Shown: one piece after another, positions 9,534 to 19,333 of the stretch | Position numbering within the stretch: position 1 is the first letter of the stretch | How the letters are laid out: each line of letters opens with the position of its first letter | Assembly (NCBI RefSeq): GCF_963676935.1 | Contig: NZ_OY781470.1 | Span: 2,328,680 to 2,392,679, forward strand | Length of the DNA: 64,000 bases | Reading direction: 5' to 3' | Source of the DNA: Halarcobacter sp. | GTDB taxonomy: Bacteria; Campylobacterota; Campylobacteria; Campylobacterales; Arcobacteraceae | Made by a program: the position numbers and the translations under genes | Notes under the pieces: generated by a model | Seen by the model: the letters and a program-made list of their open reading frames with translations, nothing else | Database searches by the model: none | What the model was told of the DNA's origin: nothing

Positions 9534-11064
9534 TTTCTTCTAATAAATTTTTTGCAAAACTGTAAGCATCATCTGTAATATCCTCACCACTTATCATTCT
9601 TGCTATTTCATCAATTCTTGAATTTTCATCAAGTTTTTTTACTGTAGATTTTCCATCTTTTTTATCCACCAAAAAGTGAATATCAGCTGTTGAAGTTAGT
9701 TGTGGTTGATGAGAGATAGCAAAAATCTGATAGTTTTGAGATAATTTATTTAAAACTTTTGCTATTGCAGAGCTTTCTTTACCACTTAAATTGGCATCGA
9801 TTTCATCTAAAAATAAAATTCCATTTCCTATTATATCAAACTCACTAATTGAAGTTAACAAAGCTAGTCTTAGTCTGTTAAATTCCCCTGAACTTATGGT
9901 ATCAAGATTTACTCCATTTAGTTCAAATATAATCTCATCGATACCTGTTTTATCTAACTTTTTATCAACAAAATGTATTTTTGCATTTGAAAGATATAAA
10001 TACTCTAAATAATGATTGATTCTTTTTTCTAAAGTTTTACTATACTCTTTTCTAAAAGAACTAATCTTTTTTGCTTGTTCTATTACTTCTATAGAAAGCT
10101 TTTTTAAATTTTTTTCTAAAATAGATTTTTCAAATGAGATATTTTCATAAGATTCTAACTCTTTTTTCTTTTCTTCTTTATATTCTAATGCCTCTTTTAT
10201 AGAGCCAAATCTTTTTTGCAAAGATGAAAGTTTTTCTATTCTATCTAAAACATTTTCAATATCTAACTCTTCCAATTCATATAAAGAGTCATTAAATTTT
10301 TCAAAAATATTATTAAGTTCATTTATAGCTTCATCAAAAAAAGTCGAGTCTTCATCTAATAGATTTAATGCTGAATTTACAGAAGAGGTATAATTAAAAA
10401 TAGGATTTGCTTGCTCTATAACTTCTTGTATTTTTTCTTTTTTTGATAATCTTTTTTTAAGTTCATTAAGCTCTTCATATTCATCAACTTGTGGATTTAT
10501 ATTTTCTATTTTTTCTATTTCAAATTTAGCAAACTCTTTTAAGTCTTCAAGGTTTTTTTCATCCTCTTTTATTTTTTCAAGCTCTTTTTCTATAGTAAAA
10601 AGTTTTTGAATATTTTCATCAAAATTAAACTTTAACTCTTTAAAATCTTTTTTTTCTTTTATGCAAACAGTATCAAGAAAATTAATCAATTTTGATGATT
10701 CAAAATCACTTGTATCTTTTAGATGCAAATGTTTTATTAAACGCTTTGAAAAATTGTTTAAATTTTTTTTCGAAATTGTTTGAGCATTTAAAAAATATCT
10801 AGCTTTATCTTTTTTTATCTCTTTGATAACTATTTCATCACCCTTTTGAATATCAAAAGCTTCATCTTCAATATCTAAATCCAAAAGTGTAACTTCACCT
10901 AAAGAGGCTTTTGGTTCTGTTATTGCAAATAATGAAAGTATTGATTGCATTAAAACTGATTTACCAGCCCCTGATGGTCCTGTAAAAACAACAAGTCCTT
11001 TATCTAACTCTAAATCAACCTCTTGAAAAGATAAAAAATCTTTTAAATATATTCTATTTATCAA
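9523..11064 (-). CDS. recN: DNA repair ATPase RecN
   Basis: SMC-like ATPase acting in recombinational double-strand break repair. The 513 residues show Walker A GPSGAGKSVLM (about 28-38), long central coiled coils, the ABC-like signature ISSGEFNRLRLALL, and Walker B ILFLDEIDANLSGKES, followed by AISHQPQLTSTAD, all in RecN order. It is a little shorter than the Escherichia coli protein because of shorter coiled coils. The start is TTG at 11064 directly after the nadK stop, with GGGGA upstream in the nadK end. This implies translational coupling with nadK, a common epsilonproteobacterial neighbour. Confidence 0.95.
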   Translation of the reverse strand: MINRIYLKDFLSFQEVDLELDKGLVVFTGPSGAGKSVLMQSILSLFAITEPKASLGEVTLLDLDIEDEAFDIQKGDEIVIKEIKKDKARYFLNAQTISKKNLNNFSKRLIKHLHLKDTSDFESSKLINFLDTVCIKEKKDFKELKFNFDENIQKLFTIEKELEKIKEDEKNLEDLKEFAKFEIEKIENINPQVDEYEELNELKKRLSKKEKIQEVIEQANPIFNYTSSVNSALNLLDEDSTFFDEAINELNNIFEKFNDSLYELEELDIENVLDRIEKLSSLQKRFGSIKEALEYKEEKKKELESYENISFEKSILEKNLKKLSIEVIEQAKKISSFRKEYSKTLEKRINHYLEYLYLSNAKIHFVDKKLDKTGIDEIIFELNGVNLDTISSGEFNRLRLALLTSISEFDIIGNGILFLDEIDANLSGKESSAIAKVLNKLSQNYQIFAISHQPQLTSTADIHFLVDKKDGKSTVKKLDENSRIDEIARMISGEDITDDAYSFAKNLLEEKRV

Positions 11065-11934
11065 TTAATTTCCCCAACCTAATTTATCATTTAATACTTC
11101 AAAAAAGTTTCTTTTTGTTTTATGTATTAATTTAGCTTTTTTATTTGCAATTGTAAATTTTATTACTGTTCCATCATCAACCTCATAACTATCTTGACCA
11201 TCAATTAACAATACAGCCCCTTGAGCATCTTTTATTTTAAATTCTATCTCAATATCAGCAGGCATAACTAAAGGCCTTTGTGTTAAAGAATGAGATGCAA
11301 CTGGTGTGATAATAAAAGCTTCAGTAAGAGGATAAACAATAGGACCTCCAACTGAAAGATTATATGCGGTTGAACCTGTTGGAGTTGAGATAATTACTCC
11401 ATCACCATGATAAGAGTTAAAAGAGATACCATTAATTTTTGATTTTATTTTTATCATAGAAGATACAGTTTTTCTTGATATTACTATATCATTAAAAGCT
11501 ACAAAACATTTGTTGTCTACATGGCACTCTACCATCATTCTATTATCGATTTTATAATTACCTTTATTGAAATCATTTAAAAATAGATCCAACTCTTCAA
11601 CTAATACATCAGTTAAAAAACCTAATGTACCCATATGTATTCCAAGAATTGGAAGGTTAAATTCAAAAGAGTTTCGAACTACAGACAATAAAGTACCATC
11701 ACCTCCAATTGAGATTAGAAAATCCACATCTTTACATAAATCTTTTAGGATAAGTCCCTCATCTAGACCTATCATTTTTGCACTATTTTTTTCTAGAATT
11801 AATTCAATACCATATTTATTGAAACAATTTTTGATTTTTAAATATTCATCTTTTATTTCAGGAGATTCAGGCTTTAATATAATTCCTGCTTTTTTTATAG
11901 AGTTAAGTTTTTCATTACTAGTTGTAAGTTTCAC
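11065..11934 (-). CDS. nadK: NAD kinase
   Basis: Phosphorylates NAD+ to NADP+ in the cytoplasm. The 289-residue sequence has the invariant ISIGGDGTLL (GGDG motif), NDIVISR, YHGDGVIISTPTGSTAYNLS and GGPIVYP blocks of the ATP-NAD kinase family. The likely start is GTG at 11934, preceded by TAGGAA at suitable spacing. It is followed without a gap by recN, with which it shares the downstream end of the transcript. Confidence 0.96.
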   Translation of the reverse strand: MKLTTSNEKLNSIKKAGIILKPESPEIKDEYLKIKNCFNKYGIELILEKNSAKMIGLDEGLILKDLCKDVDFLISIGGDGTLLSVVRNSFEFNLPILGIHMGTLGFLTDVLVEELDLFLNDFNKGNYKIDNRMMVECHVDNKCFVAFNDIVISRKTVSSMIKIKSKINGISFNSYHGDGVIISTPTGSTAYNLSVGGPIVYPLTEAFIITPVASHSLTQRPLVMPADIEIEFKIKDAQGAVLLIDGQDSYEVDDGTVIKFTIANKKAKLIHKTKRNFFEVLNDKLGWGN

Positions 11935-11941
11935 TAAATTC

Positions 11942-13753
11942 CTATCTAATATCTATTTTTTCTATATTATCTTTATAATCTTCTATTTTTCTGTTGTTAT
12001 AACTTTCAAACTTGTTTTGATTAGTTGTGATTCTAGAGATATAAGGTTGATTTTTCTTTAAATTATAATCTAAATTCTCTATTTCCATCTTAGCCTCATT
12101 AAAACTATCAAAAACTTTGTAAAAGAGTCTATAATAATCATTATTAGAACCTATTGAATAAATAAGAATATTATTCTTAAGTTGATTTTCTTCTAAATAT
12201 GTTACTAAATCTATATCTTTTTTTTCAAAAGTTATCAATGTTATTGTGTATTTTTGAGAATCTCTGTTAAAGAACTCATCTTTTAAAAAATTTTCTTTGC
12301 CATTTTCAATATATAAAATATCTTTTGAAATGTTTTTTTTGACAGGAAGAATTTGTTCTTTTTTAATATCCTTATGAAATGTCTTATAAAGTTTTTGATG
12401 ATTTTTAATATTACTAACTCTTAAATCTTTTTTTGGAATATTTAATTTTGTTATAGCATTATTTGCTTCATCTTTTGATTCGTATGCTCCATAAATTATC
12501 CTTGCGAACTCTTTTTTATCCCCATATTTATATGCTAAAGAGTTATCTTTTAAGCCAATACTTAAATAATATTGTTCAATTGATGAATTTAATAAATCTA
12601 ATTCACCTAAATCAATTGTATAAAAAGAACTATTTTCATTTAAAAATACTTCACTTAAAATATTAAAGTTTCCATCACTTTCAATAAAATATACATCATC
12701 TAATCTTGTAACTTTTAAAAATTTATTCTCTTTCTTTTCGATTTTTGGTTCTATCTTTTTTTTCTTAATCTTTTTTACACTATTTTTTATTTTATCTTTT
12801 TGTTTATTTTCTTTTTTTGCTTTCTTTATCTCTTTTTTAAGCTCTTTAATTATCCTTGGTTTCACTATCTTTTCATTTTTTACAATTTTAATATCATCAC
12901 TAAGTTTAGGTTTACTTGCAACCTCTTTTTTATTTGTATCATTAACTTTTAATTCAACAATTGATTTATCTTTATTTTTAGAAACATTTTTATTATAAAA
13001 ACTTTGAAACTTTTCCATTTTCATAGAAAAAGGTTTATTAAGTTTTAAATTATCATTAAACTCTTTTATAGCTTCAATAGCCTCAGCTCTAGTTTTATAC
13101 AAACCATATATAATTCTTACTTTATCTTTATTTTTTCCATATACATGTGCTAATGCTTTATCTTCAATATTGTTGTTTTCAAAAAAGTTTTTAACTGCAT
13201 CCTTTTTCAAGGCAATTGAAGCTACAGCAATAGAGTAATAATCAGAATCTTTGTCAAAAAACTCTTTTTTTAATTTTTTAGATTCATCAGAATTTGAGAT
13301 GAAAATAGATTCTTTTGTCTCTTCAATTTTTTTATCTACTTGTACTTTTTTAGAACTATTTTTTTGGTATTTTTTTTGTAAAGTTGAGATTTTTACAGCA
13401 TAAGGTTTATTTCTTTTAAGATTTTCATTAAGATTATTGATTGCTATTTTTGCAGCTTCAAAACTATCATATACCCCTAAAAATATTTTTGAATAAGTGC
13501 TAGTCTCTGAATTATTATAAGATAATGCATTTCTAATATTGTTTTTTTTAAAAAAATCAATTGGGTCAATATTGTTTGTATCTATTGTAGCTAAAACAAT
13601 AGTATATTTATTTGAATTCTTATTTGAGAATTCATCTTTTAAACTCAACTCACTACTATCTAAATTTTCTACATATATAATATTGTCTTTTGTTGATGCT
13701 AATAAAATAATAGAAAAAAGAAAAGATATTAGTAGAATTTTTACGATTTGCAT
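11942..13753 (-). CDS. Exported protein with four SPOR-like repeats
   Basis: A 603-residue protein with an N-terminal signal peptide (hydrophobic VKILLISFLFSIILLAS, then a charged mature part). It has four imperfect copies of a roughly 75-residue unit at about 48-125, 172-250, 375-455 and 500-590. Each unit reads 'YxI.L..I...., FF..N.I, ...Y...K...RI.YG.Y.S..EA..AI..L', the beta-alpha pattern of SPOR domains. A lysine-rich linker (KKEIKKAKKENK and similar) separates repeat 2 from repeat 3. SPOR domains bind denuded peptidoglycan glycans at septa. That this protein does so is inference; the repeats are divergent. It sits 7 bp upstream of nadK. Confidence 0.65.
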   Translation of the reverse strand: MQIVKILLISFLFSIILLASTKDNIIYVENLDSSELSLKDEFSNKNSNKYTIVLATIDTNNIDPIDFFKKNNIRNALSYNNSETSTYSKIFLGVYDSFEAAKIAINNLNENLKRNKPYAVKISTLQKKYQKNSSKKVQVDKKIEETKESIFISNSDESKKLKKEFFDKDSDYYSIAVASIALKKDAVKNFFENNNIEDKALAHVYGKNKDKVRIIYGLYKTRAEAIEAIKEFNDNLKLNKPFSMKMEKFQSFYNKNVSKNKDKSIVELKVNDTNKKEVASKPKLSDDIKIVKNEKIVKPRIIKELKKEIKKAKKENKQKDKIKNSVKKIKKKKIEPKIEKKENKFLKVTRLDDVYFIESDGNFNILSEVFLNENSSFYTIDLGELDLLNSSIEQYYLSIGLKDNSLAYKYGDKKEFARIIYGAYESKDEANNAITKLNIPKKDLRVSNIKNHQKLYKTFHKDIKKEQILPVKKNISKDILYIENGKENFLKDEFFNRDSQKYTITLITFEKKDIDLVTYLEENQLKNNILIYSIGSNNDYYRLFYKVFDSFNEAKMEIENLDYNLKKNQPYISRITTNQNKFESYNNRKIEDYKDNIEKIDIR

Positions 13754-13819
13754 TAAGCTCTCTTATCAATTGATATTTGAAGATTTTAGCAAATAATAAT
13801 TTAAAAAAGGATTTAAAAT

Positions 13820-13883
13820 AAAAAAGCCCCACTATTTCTAGTGAGGCTTTTTAAAAAAGTTAATATTTATTAGTAAATATTAA
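13820..13883 (-). terminator. Terminator of the str operon
   Basis: Two hairpins follow or overlap the fusA stop. The first is TTAATATTTA-TTAG-TAAATATTAA at 13860-13883. The second is a GC-richer stem, AAAAGCC...CACTA/TAGTG...GGCTTTT, at about 13820-13852, that continues into a T run on the minus strand. It separates fusA from the SPOR-repeat gene. Confidence 0.8.
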
Positions 13884-15988
13884 CCATTTCTCTTTTTGAT
13901 AATCTCTTCAGAAACATTTTTAGGAACTTCTAAATATGAATCAAAAAGCATAGAATAAGTTGCTCTACCTTGAGACATAGATCTTAAGTCTGTAGAGTAA
14001 CCGAACATTTCAGATAATGGAATCATTGCAGTAACTAGTTTAACACCAGCTCTGTCATCCATAGATTGAACTTGTCCTCTTCTTTTGTTAACGTCACCGA
14101 TAACATCTCCCATATAATCTTCAGGAGTTTCAATTTCAACTTTCATGATTGGCTCAAGGATAACTGCTTGTGCAGCATCACTTCTACAACCTTGTTTGAA
14201 TCCCATAGAAGCAGCAAGTTTAAATGCCATCTCAGATGAATCCACATCATGGTAAGAACCATCATAAAGTGTAACAGCAATATCAACCATTGGATATCCA
14301 GCAAGGATACCACCAGCCATAGCTTCTTCACAACCTTTTTGAACTGCAGGAATATACTCTTTTGGTACAACCCCACCTTTAATTTCATTGTTGAAAATAA
14401 AGTTATCTTCGCTACCAGATTCTAATGGCTCAATTTTTAAGTATACGTGACCGTATTGACCTTTACCACCAGATTGTTTAGCATATTTGTACTCTTGGTT
14501 AACTGCATTTTTAATTGTTTCTCTGTATGCAACTTGAGGAGCACCAACTTCTGCTTCAACTTTGAATTCTCTTTTCATTCTGTCTACAAGAATTTCAAGG
14601 TGTAACTCACCCATTCCTGAGATAATAGTTTGACCAGATTCTTCATCTGTAGCAACTCTAAATGATGGATCTTCTTCAGCAAGTTTACCTAATGCAATAC
14701 CCATTTTCTCTTGATCAGCTTTTGTTTTTGGCTCAACTGCAACTGAGATAACTGGTTCTGGGAATTCCATTCTTTCTAAGATAACTGGATCTTTTTCAGA
14801 TGCTAAAGTATCACCTGTGATAGTTGATTTAAGACCAACAACTGCACCGATTTCACCAGCATATAACTCACTTACTTCTTCTCTATTGTTAGAGTGCATT
14901 TTAAGTAATCTACCGATTCTTTCTTTTTTCATTTTTGTAGAGTTCATTACATAAGTACCAGATTGTAACTGTCCTCTATAAACTCTTGTAAATGTTAATT
15001 GACCAACAAATGGGTCAGTCATAATTTTAAATGCTAATGCAGCAACTTCACCATCATCAGAAGAAGGTACAATTACAGCTTCACCATCTTGAGTTTCACC
15101 TCTAATATCTGCAACCTCAGTTGGAGCTGGTAAATACATTGCAACAGCGTCAAGTAAAGTTTGAACACCTTTGTTTTTAAATGCAGTACCACAAGTCATT
15201 GGAGTAATAGACATAGCTAAACAACCAGCTTTTAATCCAGCAACGATTTCTTCTTCAGATAATTCACCCTCTTCGAAGTATTTTTCCATTAACTCTTCTG
15301 AAGACTCAGCAGCAGCCTCAATCATTTTTTCTCTATACTCTTCTGCTTTATCCATCATGTCAGCTGGAATATCTTCTACATGGTAATGAGAACCCATTGC
15401 AGCATCTTCATCCCAAACGATAGCTTTCATTTGAACTAAATCAACTACACCTTGGAAGTTTTCTTCAGCACCAATTGGTAATTGAATTGGAACTGGATTA
15501 GCTTTTAATCTTTCAGAAACTTGTTTTTCAACCATATAGAAATCTGCACCAGTTCTGTCCATTTTGTTAACAAAAATCATTCTTGGTACTCTATATTTGT
15601 TTGCTTGTCTCCAAACTGTTTCAGATTGTGGTTGAACCCCACCAACTGAACAGAATACTGCAACAGCACCATCAAGAACTCTCATAGATCTTTCAACTTC
15701 AATAGTGAAGTCAACGTGTCCTGGAGTGTCGATTATGTTAATTTGTAAATCTTCTTTTGTTTTTGGGTGTGGCCAGTGACAAGTAGTAGCAGCAGAAGTA
15801 ATTGTAATACCTCTTTCTTGCTCTTGCTCCATCCAGTCCATTGTAGCTGCACCGTCGTGAACCTCACCAATTTTGTGAGATACACCAGTATAGAATAAAA
15901 TTCTTTCTGTAGTTGTTGTTTTACCAGCATCAATGTGTGCAGCAATACCAATATTTCTAACTCTATTAAGTGGTGTTTTTCTTGCCAT
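13880..15988 (-). CDS. fusA: Translation elongation factor G
   Basis: Ribosomal translocase GTPase. The 702 residues contain G1 [13 protein letters not shown], the switch region [11 protein letters not shown]3 DTPGHVDF, G4 NKMDRTGA and the EF-G domains II-V, ending [11 protein letters not shown]. The length is typical. TAGGAA precedes the ATG by 8 bp. It is the last gene of the rpsL-rpsG-fusA operon; tuf does not follow, since a terminator lies immediately after it. Codon use is clearly more conserved and less A/T-drifted than in its neighbours, as expected for a highly expressed gene. Confidence 0.98.
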   Translation of the reverse strand: MARKTPLNRVRNIGIAAHIDAGKTTTTERILFYTGVSHKIGEVHDGAATMDWMEQEQERGITITSAATTCHWPHPKTKEDLQINIIDTPGHVDFTIEVERSMRVLDGAVAVFCSVGGVQPQSETVWRQANKYRVPRMIFVNKMDRTGADFYMVEKQVSERLKANPVPIQLPIGAEENFQGVVDLVQMKAIVWDEDAAMGSHYHVEDIPADMMDKAEEYREKMIEAAAESSEELMEKYFEEGELSEEEIVAGLKAGCLAMSITPMTCGTAFKNKGVQTLLDAVAMYLPAPTEVADIRGETQDGEAVIVPSSDDGEVAALAFKIMTDPFVGQLTFTRVYRGQLQSGTYVMNSTKMKKERIGRLLKMHSNNREEVSELYAGEIGAVVGLKSTITGDTLASEKDPVILERMEFPEPVISVAVEPKTKADQEKMGIALGKLAEEDPSFRVATDEESGQTIISGMGELHLEILVDRMKREFKVEAEVGAPQVAYRETIKNAVNQEYKYAKQSGGKGQYGHVYLKIEPLESGSEDNFIFNNEIKGGVVPKEYIPAVQKGCEEAMAGGILAGYPMVDIAVTLYDGSYHDVDSSEMAFKLAASMGFKQGCRSDAAQAVILEPIMKVEIETPEDYMGDVIGDVNKRRGQVQSMDDRAGVKLVTAMIPLSEMFGYSTDLRSMSQGRATYSMLFDSYLEVPKNVSEEIIKKRNG

Positions 15989-16003
15989 TTTATTAGTTTC
16001 CTA

Positions 16004-16483
<480 letters not shown>

Positions 16484-16487
16484 CTAC

Positions 16488-16862
16488 TTATTTCTTAGGT
16501 CTTTTAGTACCATATTTAGATCTTGCAACAGTTCTGTTTGCAACACCAGCTGTATCTAATGCACCTCTAACGATGTGATACTTAACCCCAGGTAAATCCT
16601 TAACTCTTCCCCCTCTAACTAACACGATAGAGTGTTCTTGAAGGTTATGACCCTCACCACCGATATATGAAATAACTTCAAAACCTGTAGTTAATCTAAC
16701 TTTTGCAACTTTTCTTAAAGCCGAGTTAGGTTTTTTAGGAGTTGTTGTATATACTCTTGTACATACACCTCTTCTTTGTGGACATTTTTCTAATGCTGGT
16801 GATTTAGATTTTTTAATCACCTTTTTTCGCTCTTTTCTTACAAGCTGATTGATTGTAGGCAT
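16488..16862 (-). CDS. rpsL: 30S ribosomal protein S12
   Basis: Decoding-centre protein of the small subunit. The 124-residue sequence has [14 protein letters not shown], the streptomycin-relevant loops [18 protein letters not shown] (wild-type lysine in PKKPNS) and [19 protein letters not shown]. No resistance-type substitution is apparent at the PKKPN lysine. It is the first gene of the str operon, led by an unusually long untranslated region; an AAAGGGAAAGA ribosome-binding sequence precedes the ATG. Confidence 0.98.
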   Translation of the reverse strand: MPTINQLVRKERKKVIKKSKSPALEKCPQRRGVCTRVYTTTPKKPNSALRKVAKVRLTTGFEVISYIGGEGHNLQEHSIVLVRGGRVKDLPGVKYHIVRGALDTAGVANRTVARSKYGTKRPKK

Positions 16863-17060
16863 TCTTTCCCTTTATTTATTTTATAGAGAGTCTAATATAA
16901 ATTTGAATCAATATAGATTCTCTACTACGTGGTTTGAGCTTTAAAGCGGCTCATGCTTCTCGTTACGTCCCAATGACGCCATGACATATGACAAGAGTCA
17001 TAATCAAAACGATACTACCATTCTAGAGAAACGTTGAGTAGTTTTCTAAAAAAGTTTTGG
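16863..17060 (-). promoter_or_regulatory. Long structured 5' leader of the str operon
   Basis: About 190 nt between the predicted start and the rpsL ATG, much richer in G+C than other spacers. It can form an ordered set of helices. A closing stem pairs 16922-16926 (with 16932-16935) against 17037-17041 (with 17029-17032). Internal stems are TGAGC/GCTCA (16935-16939 with 16949-16953), ACGTC/GACGC (16965-16969 with 16975-16979) and ATGAC-AAGA-GTCAT (16988-17001). The alternative ATGAC at 16981-16985 can pair with the same GTCAT, so two folds compete. No open reading frame is visible. I see no Rfam class I recognise. Confidence 0.55.
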
Positions 17061-17066
17061 ATTATA
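17061..17066 (-). promoter_or_regulatory. -10 box of the str operon
   Basis: A perfect TATAAT on the minus strand (context AAGTATAATCC) about 200 bp before rpsL; predicted start near 17054. No clear -35 hexamer. The remaining stretch to 17284 is AT-rich spacer without a recognisable gene. Confidence 0.55.
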
Positions 17067-17284
17067 CTTAATTTAGTCTTAAATATGCCTTATATTAATA
17101 TTTAGCAAATGAGAATACTATTTATTATATAAGGCTAAATTTGAGGACAAAACATAGTTTTAGAAATTAAAAAATCTCATACGCTTCTTAGAGCGTATAA
17201 AATTATAGTTTTATTGGGTTTCGCTTGAGTTACAAAAAGTCAACTCATGTTTTATTTTGGCTAGTAATTTTTATTTTTTATAAT

Positions 17285-18100
17285 TTAAACTATCAAAAGT
17301 CCTTTTAAACTTTTAACTGTAAAAAGTCTAAGACCTTGACCTTTTTGCTCTTTTACTTCATTTGTAAACCCTGATTTTGAAAATAACATTACCTCATCAG
17401 GTACAATATCTAAACTCTCACACAACTCTTTTAATCTTGTAAGTTCTGTTTTTTTCATCTTTGAGTTTGTATATCTACATGAACCTATTATGATTTTTCC
17501 ACTTTGAGTTTGAGCCAATAGGTCTATTTGATTATCATCTTCATCCCAATATCTTCCTATATCTTCTAGCTCATCTTCACTAAAGATTGTTTTTACATAT
17601 TCATGACAAAGTTGTTCAAAAACCAAATTCATAAACTCATTTTGATAATTATTAAATCTATCAAAACATTCATCATAATCTTCTCTTGCTATCCCTCTAT
17701 ATAAAGGTGAAACAAAAGCGAACCAAAATCTTAAAAATGGTGCGGTAAAAAGTAGTTTATCTGCAACTTCATTTTCTTCAAATTGATTTGTTAAAAAGTC
17801 CATTGAGGTTTCTGTTTGAATTATATTTAACTCTTCCAACTCATAAAGACTTTTTATCCCCTCATCATATTCAATATCTGCTCTTTTAAAAGCTGAATTT
17901 ACTCTTCTATCACCTAAAGCTATCCCTGTTAATATCTTATGATATGGGGCACTATTTTTTGTAAGCTTAGAGATGCTATCTTGAATCTCATAATATTCAT
18001 CTAAAATATGTCTTATTATTAGTGTTCTTAATGGTTTTGTTATATCTATTTTTACATCAAGACCACCAAATACAGCAAAATAGTTTAAAGCTGTTTGCAT
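17285..18100 (-). CDS. DUF234-domain protein with degenerate PD-(D/E)XK core
   Basis: A 271-residue protein resembling the C-terminal part of archaeal-type AAA ATPases carrying DUF234, without the ATPase half. It has a winged-helix-like middle (YHKILTGIALGDRRV), the block APFLRFWFAFVSPLYRG, and the nuclease-like core IGRYWDEDDNQIDLLAQ...IIGSCRYTNSK. In family members the last motif is usually GECKW; here it reads GSCRY, so the E-x-K catalytic pair appears lost. The 18100 ATG is the only canonical start. However, the frame stays open and family-like upstream to about 18169 (see findings), so the true protein is probably about 23 residues longer. Confidence 0.65.
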   Translation of the reverse strand: MQTALNYFAVFGGLDVKIDITKPLRTLIIRHILDEYYEIQDSISKLTKNSAPYHKILTGIALGDRRVNSAFKRADIEYDEGIKSLYELEELNIIQTETSMDFLTNQFEENEVADKLLFTAPFLRFWFAFVSPLYRGIAREDYDECFDRFNNYQNEFMNLVFEQLCHEYVKTIFSEDELEDIGRYWDEDDNQIDLLAQTQSGKIIIGSCRYTNSKMKKTELTRLKELCESLDIVPDEVMLFSKSGFTNEVKEQKGQGLRLFTVKSLKGLLIV

Positions 18101-18209
18101 ATCTTTTGGTTTATTAGTTTCACAAAATATTTGAAACTGTTCTTTTAGTGTTTTGTCATTTTGTATGATGGGAAAACCTTTTTATTTTTTTAAAGTATAA
18201 CATAAAATT

Positions 18210-18656
18210 CTATAGATATTTTTGTAAAAAAGCATTAAAGCAGTTAGCAAAACTTTGAACATCATTTTGAGAAAAAGGTTTCGGACCTTTTGTTATCTCT
18301 CCACTATCTCTTATCTCTTGCATTAAATTTCTTATTGCTAAGTATTGTTTTATATTATCTTCTGTATAAAGCTCACCTCTATGGTCTATTGCGTGAGCTT
18401 TTTTTTCAATAACTCTATTTGCTAATGGTATATCAGCAGTTATAACTAAATCACCCTCTTCTAAGAGTTCAACAATTTTATTATCTGCTTCATCTGCCCC
18501 TTGCTCAACTATATCATAGTTTATAAAAGAGCTTTTTCCTATATTGATTTTTTTATTTGAGATAACTTGTGTTGTAAGAAAAGTTCTTTCAATCGCTCTC
18601 AAAACTACAGGCTTTAGAAGATTTGGAAATGCATCACCATCTATATAAAGTGTCAT
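18210..18656 (-). CDS. YaiI/YqxD family protein (UPF0178, PIN-like fold)
   Basis: A 148-residue cytoplasmic protein with the family hallmarks LYIDGDAFPNLLK at the start, EQGADEADNKIVELLEEGDLVIT (split from the rest) and ADIPLANRVIEKKAHAIDHRGELYT. The family (DUF188) has a PIN-like fold with conserved aspartates, suggesting metal-dependent nucleic-acid processing, but no activity is firmly established. Its ATG overlaps the ywbE-like stop (TAATG), so the two are translationally coupled. Confidence 0.88.
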   Translation of the reverse strand: MTLYIDGDAFPNLLKPVVLRAIERTFLTTQVISNKKINIGKSSFINYDIVEQGADEADNKIVELLEEGDLVITADIPLANRVIEKKAHAIDHRGELYTEDNIKQYLAIRNLMQEIRDSGEITKGPKPFSQNDVQSFANCFNAFLQKYL

Positions 18657-18844
18657 TATAATATCTCTTGAACTCGCCCAACTTGACCATCTTGAAGTCT
18701 AACTTTTATCCCATGGGGATGTGTAGGGGAATTTGTTAATATATTTTTAACTATTCCTTGAGTTAGTTTACCCGTACGTTGGTCTTGTTTTAAGACAATA
18801 TTAACTTTCATCCCTTGTTTTATATTGAATCTTTTCCTATGCAT
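18656..18844 (-). CDS. YwbE family small protein
   Basis: A 62-residue protein of the YwbE family (DUF2196). It matches along its length: GMKVNIVLKQDQRTGKLTQG, IVKNILTNSPTHPHGIKVRL and the terminal QVGRVQEIL. It looks like a small beta-barrel and is basic at the N-terminus, but the function is unknown. The start overlaps the end of the upstream hypothetical gene by 8 bp, and its stop overlaps the next start. Confidence 0.85.
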   Translation of the reverse strand: MHRKRFNIKQGMKVNIVLKQDQRTGKLTQGIVKNILTNSPTHPHGIKVRLQDGQVGRVQEIL

Positions 18845-19322
18845 TATAGTTTAATGCCTTTTTTGCTTCATTTAGGTTATAAAAAAAGATTGCTTTAAAA
18901 ACAAAAGTTGTTTTAGTTTTTTTCTCTTCGCTAGTATCTAAAATAGGAAATGAAAAAGTTTCATTTTCATTCTCTTTTGATTCAAAAGTGATTGTTACTG
19001 ATTTTAAAGTTCTCATCATATTCATTGTAGTTTTATACTCTTTTGGACTTGTGCCATTTAGCATATCACCATTCTTTTCTTCTCTTCTAATTGCTTCAAA
19101 AAGTGCTGTATATGTATCTTTGTACATAACTTTATTTAGTGTCACTTTTACATTTGATGTATGAAAAGTTCCAGTTTTATTTAATAAAGGATTAGGCTTA
19201 ATCTCTCTAATATCTTCAATCATTTTTAAAAAAGGGTTTTTCCCACCTAAAACATTGCTATAATTATCAAAACAAGAACTAATCTCTTCTTTTATTGATA
19301 CATCTAGTTTATTAAAATCCAT
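18837..19322 (-). CDS. Hypothetical protein, 161 residues
   Basis: I do not recognise this protein. It begins MDFNKLDVSIKEEISSCFDN, is soluble, and is predicted mixed alpha/beta with a lysine/glutamate-rich middle (TFESKENENETFSFPIL) and a C-terminal hydrophobic strand-helix (FKAIFFYNLNEAKKAL). It has no signal peptide and no known motif. It sits in a tight four-gene minus-strand run (methyltransferase, this gene, YwbE-like, YaiI-like) with 8-bp overlap to the next gene. This supports it being real and co-expressed. Confidence 0.7.
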   Translation of the reverse strand: MDFNKLDVSIKEEISSCFDNYSNVLGGKNPFLKMIEDIREIKPNPLLNKTGTFHTSNVKVTLNKVMYKDTYTALFEAIRREEKNGDMLNGTSPKEYKTTMNMMRTLKSVTITFESKENENETFSFPILDTSEEKKTKTTFVFKAIFFYNLNEAKKALNYNA

Positions 19323-19333
19323 AAATCTCCATT

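Noticed and set aside
11567-12061. 164-codon plus-strand frame opposite nadK and the SPOR-repeat gene
   Set aside because: Long only because of AT-rich antisense composition; spans a gene junction, no ribosome-binding site.
14143-14388. 81-codon frame on the minus strand within fusA
   Set aside because: Out-of-frame shadow of EF-G; low-complexity leucine-rich translation and no ribosome-binding site.
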